From Oscillospiraceae bacterium (GTDB taxonomy: Bacteria > Bacillota > Clostridia > Oscillospirales > Ruminococcaceae): 10,178 nt of DNA. The DNA is taken from contig JAEDHF010000063.1 in assembly GCA_016297165.1 (NCBI GenBank), forward strand, positions 1 through 10,178, read 5' to 3'. Under the pieces are notes generated by a model. It saw only the letters and a list, made by a program, of their open reading frames with translations. It was not told the DNA's origin and made no database searches. Both the position numbers and the translations under genes were made by a program. Below are positions 6,075-10,178 of the stretch, in pieces (the first letter of the stretch is position 1; every line of letters begins with the position of its first letter).

Positions 6075-6778
6075 TGACAGCAATTTTCGGCAGGGAGCTT
6101 TCCGCATTTTTCAAGTCTCCCATAGGCTATGTTTTTATAGCTATATCATTCCTGTTTTCGGGATTTTTCTTCTGGTTTTTCGCCTTAAGCAGCGGCAGCA
6201 CAGACACCTCAGACGTTTTTCAGGCGATGTTCTATGTATATATGATTTTCGTTCCCGTTCTTACTATGAGGCTTATGGCGGACGAAAACAAGCAGAAAAC
6301 CGACCAGCTTTTACTTACTGCCCCTATAGGGCTTTCCCGCCTTGTGGCAGGAAAATTCCTTTCCGCTTATGTGGTTTTCCTTATGGGCGATGTAATTATG
6401 CTTATCTACGGTATCGTGCTGAGCTGCTTTGCGGCGGTTAACTGGGCGCTTATCTGGGGCAATTTCCTTGCTCTTGCCCTTGTTGGCGGCGTTTTCGTAT
6501 CGGTAGGACTTTTCGTTTCCTCCCTTACCGAAAGCCAGATGGTGGCGGCAATAGGCTCAATGGCGGCAAACGTAGCTCTCGCCCTCATTAACGTTATCGC
6601 TTCGGTTATTCCCGTAAAATTCCTTTCCGACGTTGTCGAAAGCGTCTCCGTTTTCGACAGGTACGTTGAATTCACCAGAGGTATGTTCAGTCTCGGAAAT
6701 GTTATTTTCTTTATAAGCGTTATGGTAATCTTCCTTTTCTTAACGGTAAGAGTGCTTGAAAAACGCAGATGGGCGTAA
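6074..6778 (+). CDS. ABC-2 type permease, GldF-like
   Basis: Integral membrane subunit of the transporter. The 234 residues contain about six hydrophobic segments, roughly 17-38, 51-67, 95-118, 125-148, 155-178 and 206-228. Between the second and third lies the conserved cytoplasmic block MRLMADENKQKTDQLLLTAP (65-84), a variant of the M-R-x-x-A-x-E...LLLTAP pattern of GldF/ABC-2 permeases. The N-terminus (RELSAFFKSPIGYVFIA) also fits this group. The start overlaps the ATPase stop as TAATG and is preceded by GGGAGG at 6059-6064, so the two subunits are probably made in a coupled way. It is followed after 16 nt by the GldG-like gene. One such protein would act as a homodimer with two ATPase copies (inference from the family). 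Confidence 0.92.
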   Translation: MTAIFGRELSAFFKSPIGYVFIAISFLFSGFFFWFFALSSGSTDTSDVFQAMFYVYMIFVPVLTMRLMADENKQKTDQLLLTAPIGLSRLVAGKFLSAYVVFLMGDVIMLIYGIVLSCFAAVNWALIWGNFLALALVGGVFVSVGLFVSSLTESQMVAAIGSMAANVALALINVIASVIPVKFLSDVVESVSVFDRYVEFTRGMFSLGNVIFFISVMVIFLFLTVRVLEKRRWA

Positions 6779-6794
6779 GGGAAAGGAGAAGAAA

Positions 6795-8411
6795 ATGGCT
6801 AACGAAGAAATAAAGCTGAATGAAAATACTGCCCCCGAGGAAACGAAGGAGCAGAAAAAGACAGAGAAGAAAGCCCCCCGAAAGAACCCCTTTAAAAGCA
6901 AGAAGTTCAAGCACGGCGGCTTATCCGTATTATTTACGGTTATATTTATCGTGGGAATTGTACTTCTTAACGTAGTATTCAATCTCGTTCTCAACCGCTT
7001 CGATATTACGGCGGACCTTACGGATAACTCGATTTTCACCTTAAGCGAGGAATCGGAGGAATATCTTAAGGGCGTAGATAAGAAAATTTCCTTCTATGTA
7101 ACCGCCGACGAGGACGCTCTTAAGGCTTCGGGAGATAAGCTTTATCTCCAGGTTTCCGAATTTCTCGGAAAAATGACGGAGCTTAACGGAAACTTTACTC
7201 TCGACTATATTAACCTTCTTTCCGACCCCGATTTCTCAAAGGATTACAGCGAAACCCTTTCCGACGGTATGCTTATCGTAAAGAACAGGGATAACCACCG
7301 CTACAGAATACTTAAGGTTTCGGATTTTCTCCGCTATACCTTAAGCGACGGAAAGAAATACAGCTATTCCGAGGCTTCCTACTATGTATATTACGGCGGC
7401 TATCAGGTTACGGATTATTCCAGCGTAGCGGAAGAGGAAATCCTTTCCGCAATTATGTCGGTATCTATGGATAACCCCACAAGGATAGCCTTCAGCGAGG
7501 GCTTCGGCGAGGGAGACAGCTCCGTTCTTTCCGATATTGTTACGAAGAACGCCTATGAGACTACTACAATAAATATCGACAAGAGCGAAAAAATCGGCGA
7601 GGATATTGACGTCCTTGTGATTTACGCTCCTACAAGCGACTATAATGTTAATGCAGTAAACAAAATCGATGAATGGCTTTCCAACGGCGGTTTATACGGC
7701 AAGAGCCTTATATACGTTGCTCCTGCGGCGGCGGTAGAAACCCCGAATCTTGACGAGCTTCTCGGCGAATGGGGACTTTCCGTAGGAAAGGGCTTTGTTG
7801 CACAGCTTGACACCGACCACGCCTTTTATTCCGGAGAGGTACTTCCTCTTCTTCAGGATCTCGAGCTCAACACGGAAAGCGAATACTATAAGAATATGAA
7901 GCTTCCCGATAATGCGTCCTTTATGGGCTGGCGCATACGTCCGGTAAGCACCCTCTGGGAAGGAAAGAGTAATATAACCAATACGGTTATTGCCAACACC
8001 TATGGAGAAAACTGCGTTATGGTGCCCTTTGACGCTGATATTTCAACATGGGAGCCCGAGGACAGCGACTACGGCAGCTATAACGCAATAGTAGAGGCGC
8101 TCAAGACCCGATTCGAGGGCACTACCCCCTATTTCAGCAGAATTATCGCTATAGGAAGCGAAAATATCTTTATGGAAAACTTTACGGCGGCTTCTAACTA
8201 CAGCAACGCCGAGGTTATCCTCTCCCTTTTCGATACCAACTCCGAAGGCGGCTTCGAAAAGCTTACCGTTATGGAAAAATCCTTTACCGCCGAAACCTAC
8301 CAGCTTGACAGCGGCAAGCAGATAGGCATAGGTCTTACCTTTGCGGTAATTATCCCTGTAATTATTATAGTTATAGGCATAATAGTCTGGGTAAGAAGAA
8401 AGCGCCTGTAA
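6795..8411 (+). CDS. GldG-like membrane-anchored auxiliary protein of ABC transporter
   Basis: 538 residues. A Lys/Glu-rich cytoplasmic tail (1-40) precedes a transmembrane segment at about 43-66 and then the family opening RFDITADLTDNSIFTLSEES. A large extracytoplasmic domain follows, and a second transmembrane helix at about 510-533 ends in RRKRL. The core shows the Rossmann-like GldG pattern: PTRIAFSEGFGEGD at 228-241 and DVLVIYAPTSDYN...IDEWLSNGG at 272-299. Many homologues have GHGE where this one has GFGE (236-239). It matches the ABC_transp_aux/GldG type, thought to work with the GldF permease. I chose ATG 6795, with AAAGGAG 6 nt upstream. A TTG at 6756 would extend the frame but overlaps the permease gene and has no clear ribosome binding site. 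Molecular function is unknown. Confidence 0.88.
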   Translation: MANEEIKLNENTAPEETKEQKKTEKKAPRKNPFKSKKFKHGGLSVLFTVIFIVGIVLLNVVFNLVLNRFDITADLTDNSIFTLSEESEEYLKGVDKKISFYVTADEDALKASGDKLYLQVSEFLGKMTELNGNFTLDYINLLSDPDFSKDYSETLSDGMLIVKNRDNHRYRILKVSDFLRYTLSDGKKYSYSEASYYVYYGGYQVTDYSSVAEEEILSAIMSVSMDNPTRIAFSEGFGEGDSSVLSDIVTKNAYETTTINIDKSEKIGEDIDVLVIYAPTSDYNVNAVNKIDEWLSNGGLYGKSLIYVAPAAAVETPNLDELLGEWGLSVGKGFVAQLDTDHAFYSGEVLPLLQDLELNTESEYYKNMKLPDNASFMGWRIRPVSTLWEGKSNITNTVIANTYGENCVMVPFDADISTWEPEDSDYGSYNAIVEALKTRFEGTTPYFSRIIAIGSENIFMENFTAASNYSNAEVILSLFDTNSEGGFEKLTVMEKSFTAETYQLDSGKQIGIGLTFAVIIPVIIIVIGIIVWVRRKRL

Positions 8412-8486
8412 GTCCCCTTGTTAGCCCTCACTTTATGGGCGGCAGCAGGATTTATCGGCACACATTTTAATAAAGCAGGAAAAAAT

Positions 8487-9992
8487 ATGAGTAAAAACAA
8501 ACAGATTATTCTATTTTCGTTAATAGGTATTGCGGTTTTAGGCGCAGTTACCGCAGTTTTAATGCTTACTGCCCCTAAGGCGGAGGAAGGGGAGGAGACT
8601 CCCGTAAACGTGGCTGAGGAAAAGCCTGTAATTTTTGAGACGGAGGCTCTCGTTTCGAAGCTTACCGTTTCTAACGAAAAGGGTGAATTCGTTATTACCT
8701 CCGAGGGCGAGGGCTATACAATAAAGGAAATCGAAAAAGCGCCCCTTTTAACCGACAGTATCGCCTCCGCCGCCACAAGCCTTTCGTCGCTTACGGCGGA
8801 TCAGCTTGTTGAGGAGACAGAGGACCTTACGAAATACGGTCTTGCTGAGCCGAGGGCTACCGTAACCGCCGAATATTCCGACGGACATAAGAAAACCTTC
8901 AAAATAGGCGACGACGTACCCAACACCACCACAAAGGTTTACCTTACCGCAGACGATAAAACCGTCTATACCTGCCTTAAATCGAAGATTTCGGCATATC
9001 TTAACGGGAAATATTCCTTCGTTAATACCCTTGTTATCCCTGCCTGTGACCAGCAGTCGGGAGAGCTTATCGAAAGGCTTACCGTAGAAAGGGCTGACCT
9101 TACCGAGCCTGTCGTTATCGAGAGCATAGAGGAAGAGGAGGACACTATTCAGGTATATTCCTACCGCATGGTAAGCCCCTATAAGGTCTATATGGATTTA
9201 GACAAGTCCTCAAGCTTCCTGTACAGCGTTTTCAGCCTCAGCGCCGCTTCTGTGCAGCAGGTAGGTCTTACAGAGGAGGATTATGAAAATGCAGGTCTTA
9301 ATAATCCCTCCTGTAAAATAAGAATCGAAACAACCATGAACGACTATACCCTTACTCTCGGACTGCCCCTTATAAATACGGTTACCGACGAGGAGGGAAA
9401 GGAAAAGAAGGAGCTTCTCGGCTTCTACGGAATGTCAAGCACAGTACCCGACGTACTCTATCTTTTCAGCGCAGACAGTATTCCTGCCTCAACCGTTGCC
9501 CCCGAAAGCCTTATTTCGAGATTATTCCTTATGCCCTATATCTATTCTCTCGAAAAGGTTGAATACTCCGATAACGAGGGCAGAAGCTTCGTTTTAGGCT
9601 TCGAAACCATAAAGGGCGAGGCTACCGTTAACGAAAACGGCGAAACCGTAGAGGGCGAGGAAACGCATTATCACTATCTTAACGGCGAAAAGTACGATGA
9701 ACAGCGTATAAAGAATATGTACCAGTTCCTTATCTCCGCTTCGGGGGAGGAGATTTATACCGACGAGGAAAAGGGCGGACTTATCGCTACGATAGTATAT
9801 AACTACCTGGATAAGGAAAAGGGCGAAAACGGAAAGGATGTCGTAAGCTTCTATGAGTCGGAGAGCGACCGTAAGGTTATTATAAATATCAACGGAAGCA
9901 ACCTCTTCAAGACCCCCCGTATATATATCACCCAGCTTTTCTCCAATACCGAAAGCTTTTTAGCCGGAGAAGATATAGTTCTTACCTACTAA
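8487..9992 (+). CDS. DUF4340-type membrane-anchored protein
   Basis: 501 residues with a single N-terminal membrane anchor at about 7-28, followed by an acidic linker (30-47) and a large extracytoplasmic domain. There is no lipobox Cys, so it is a signal-anchor rather than a lipoprotein. The segment LTKYGLAEPRATVTAEY (114-130) followed by FKIGDD is characteristic of DUF4340. A second, similar block (AGLNNP at 269-274, then CKIRIETTMNDYTLTLG) suggests an internal duplication. The start ATG 8487 has GCAGGA 6 nt upstream. A TTG at 8418 would add 23 residues but lacks a ribosome binding site. It follows the GldG-like gene by 75 nt and is probably the last gene of the operon. DUF4340 proteins often occur beside GldG-like genes. 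The role is unknown, presumably as an external partner of the transporter. Confidence 0.85.
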   Translation: MSKNKQIILFSLIGIAVLGAVTAVLMLTAPKAEEGEETPVNVAEEKPVIFETEALVSKLTVSNEKGEFVITSEGEGYTIKEIEKAPLLTDSIASAATSLSSLTADQLVEETEDLTKYGLAEPRATVTAEYSDGHKKTFKIGDDVPNTTTKVYLTADDKTVYTCLKSKISAYLNGKYSFVNTLVIPACDQQSGELIERLTVERADLTEPVVIESIEEEEDTIQVYSYRMVSPYKVYMDLDKSSSFLYSVFSLSAASVQQVGLTEEDYENAGLNNPSCKIRIETTMNDYTLTLGLPLINTVTDEEGKEKKELLGFYGMSSTVPDVLYLFSADSIPASTVAPESLISRLFLMPYIYSLEKVEYSDNEGRSFVLGFETIKGEATVNENGETVEGEETHYHYLNGEKYDEQRIKNMYQFLISASGEEIYTDEEKGGLIATIVYNYLDKEKGENGKDVVSFYESESDRKVIININGSNLFKTPRIYITQLFSNTESFLAGEDIVLTY

Positions 9993-10176
9993 GACCTGAG
10001 GCAATACCCCGCAAAGACCGCCTTACGACTTTGTGCACGCCTTGCCTGCTCTTTTCCGTCATCTTGCACAAATTTCGCTTGACCGGCGTCAGCCTGTCTC
10101 CACTCAATTTATACAATCTGACGAAAAATCTGACTTCGCAACCCACACGCAATCTTTGTGCGGTATTATCTTGATT
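9982..10176 (-). other. Open minus-strand frame at the window edge, coding status doubtful
   Basis: On the minus strand a frame of 64 codons is open from the window edge down to a TAA at 9984-9982. It is rich in Arg and Lys (for example VRFFVRLYKLSGDRLTPVKR). The only in-frame ATG, at 10062-10060, would leave 26 residues, and no ribosome binding site precedes it or the TTG/GTG codons upstream. It overlaps the last 11 bases of the DUF4340 gene tail to tail. It could be the end of a gene starting beyond the window, or chance openness within a repeat. I recognise no domain. Confidence 0.2.
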
Positions 10177-10178
10177 TT
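9993..10178. other. Structured non-coding tail, repeat or RNA of unknown type
   Basis: No plus-strand gene is visible. TTTGTGCA (10030-10037) is the exact reverse complement of TGCACAAA (10065-10072). CTTTG (10029-10033) can also pair with CAAAG (10012-10016). CTTTGTGC recurs at 10154-10161, giving a second partner for GCACAAA-G-type pairing. AATCTGAC is directly repeated at 10115-10122 and 10127-10134. There is no clear terminator right after the DUF4340 stop codon. The composition differs from the neighbouring genes. A dispersed intergenic repeat is my leading reading; a structured RNA is possible. Confidence 0.4.

Noticed and set aside
6756..6794. TTG-initiated 13-residue N-terminal extension of the GldG-like protein
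   Set aside because: It overlaps the end of the permease gene, while ATG 6795 has an ideal AAAGGAG at 6-nt spacing.
8451..8460. TTTATCGGCA shared by the gap before the DUF4340 gene and 5041-5050
   Set aside because: A 10-base match with unlike flanks; too short to claim a shared site.
8418..8486. TTG-initiated 23-residue extension of the DUF4340 protein
   Set aside because: No ribosome binding site before the TTG; ATG 8487 has GCAGGA 6 nt upstream and gives a normal short cytoplasmic tail before the membrane helix.

Overview
The window looks like chromosomal DNA of an anaerobic Clostridia bacterium (Bacillota), most likely a gut member of the Oscillospiraceae/Ruminococcaceae. This is inferred from the gene order infB-rbfA-nrnA-truB-ribF, the AGGAG-type ribosome binding sites, the moderate GC content, and short hairpin-rich repeats between genes. 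The species cannot be named from the sequence alone. All nine supported genes are on the + strand.

Left half (1-4722): the 3' part of a translation and RNA-maturation operon. It holds the C-terminal ~423 residues of IF-2 (infB, cut by the window edge), the ribosome-binding factor rbfA, a DHH/DHHA1 phosphoesterase of the NrnA type (oligoribonuclease/pAp phosphatase), tRNA pseudouridine-55 synthase truB, and the bifunctional riboflavin kinase/FAD synthetase ribF. rbfA to ribF are tightly coupled (16-nt gap, ATGA overlap, TTGA overlap). The infB-rbfA gap (226 nt) contains a two-hairpin element with alternative pairings and a small hairpin that could mask the rbfA Shine-Dalgarno sequence.

Middle (4723-5078): a 356-nt gap with no gene. 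It is a mosaic of repeat units: a 20-bp direct repeat, a perfect 11-bp hairpin, a MITE-like stretch with degenerate inverted ends, a possible weak terminator and a candidate promoter. It separates two unrelated operons.

Right half (5079-9992): a four-gene ABC transport operon: an ATPase, a six-helix ABC-2 permease, a GldG-like membrane-anchored auxiliary protein and a DUF4340-type membrane-anchored protein. The set resembles the GldA-GldF-GldG system first named in gliding Bacteroidetes, although nothing else here suggests gliding. The substrate is unknown. The likely complex has the ATPase driving the permease from the cytoplasm, with two large anchored proteins outside the membrane.

Right edge (9993-10178): no convincing gene. 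The stretch has several competing short inverted repeats and an open minus-strand frame that runs to the window edge. It may be a dispersed repeat or a structured RNA.

I found no tRNA, rRNA, CRISPR array, transposase or phage gene. The least explained parts are the repeat-bearing gaps and the GldG/DUF4340 transporter.
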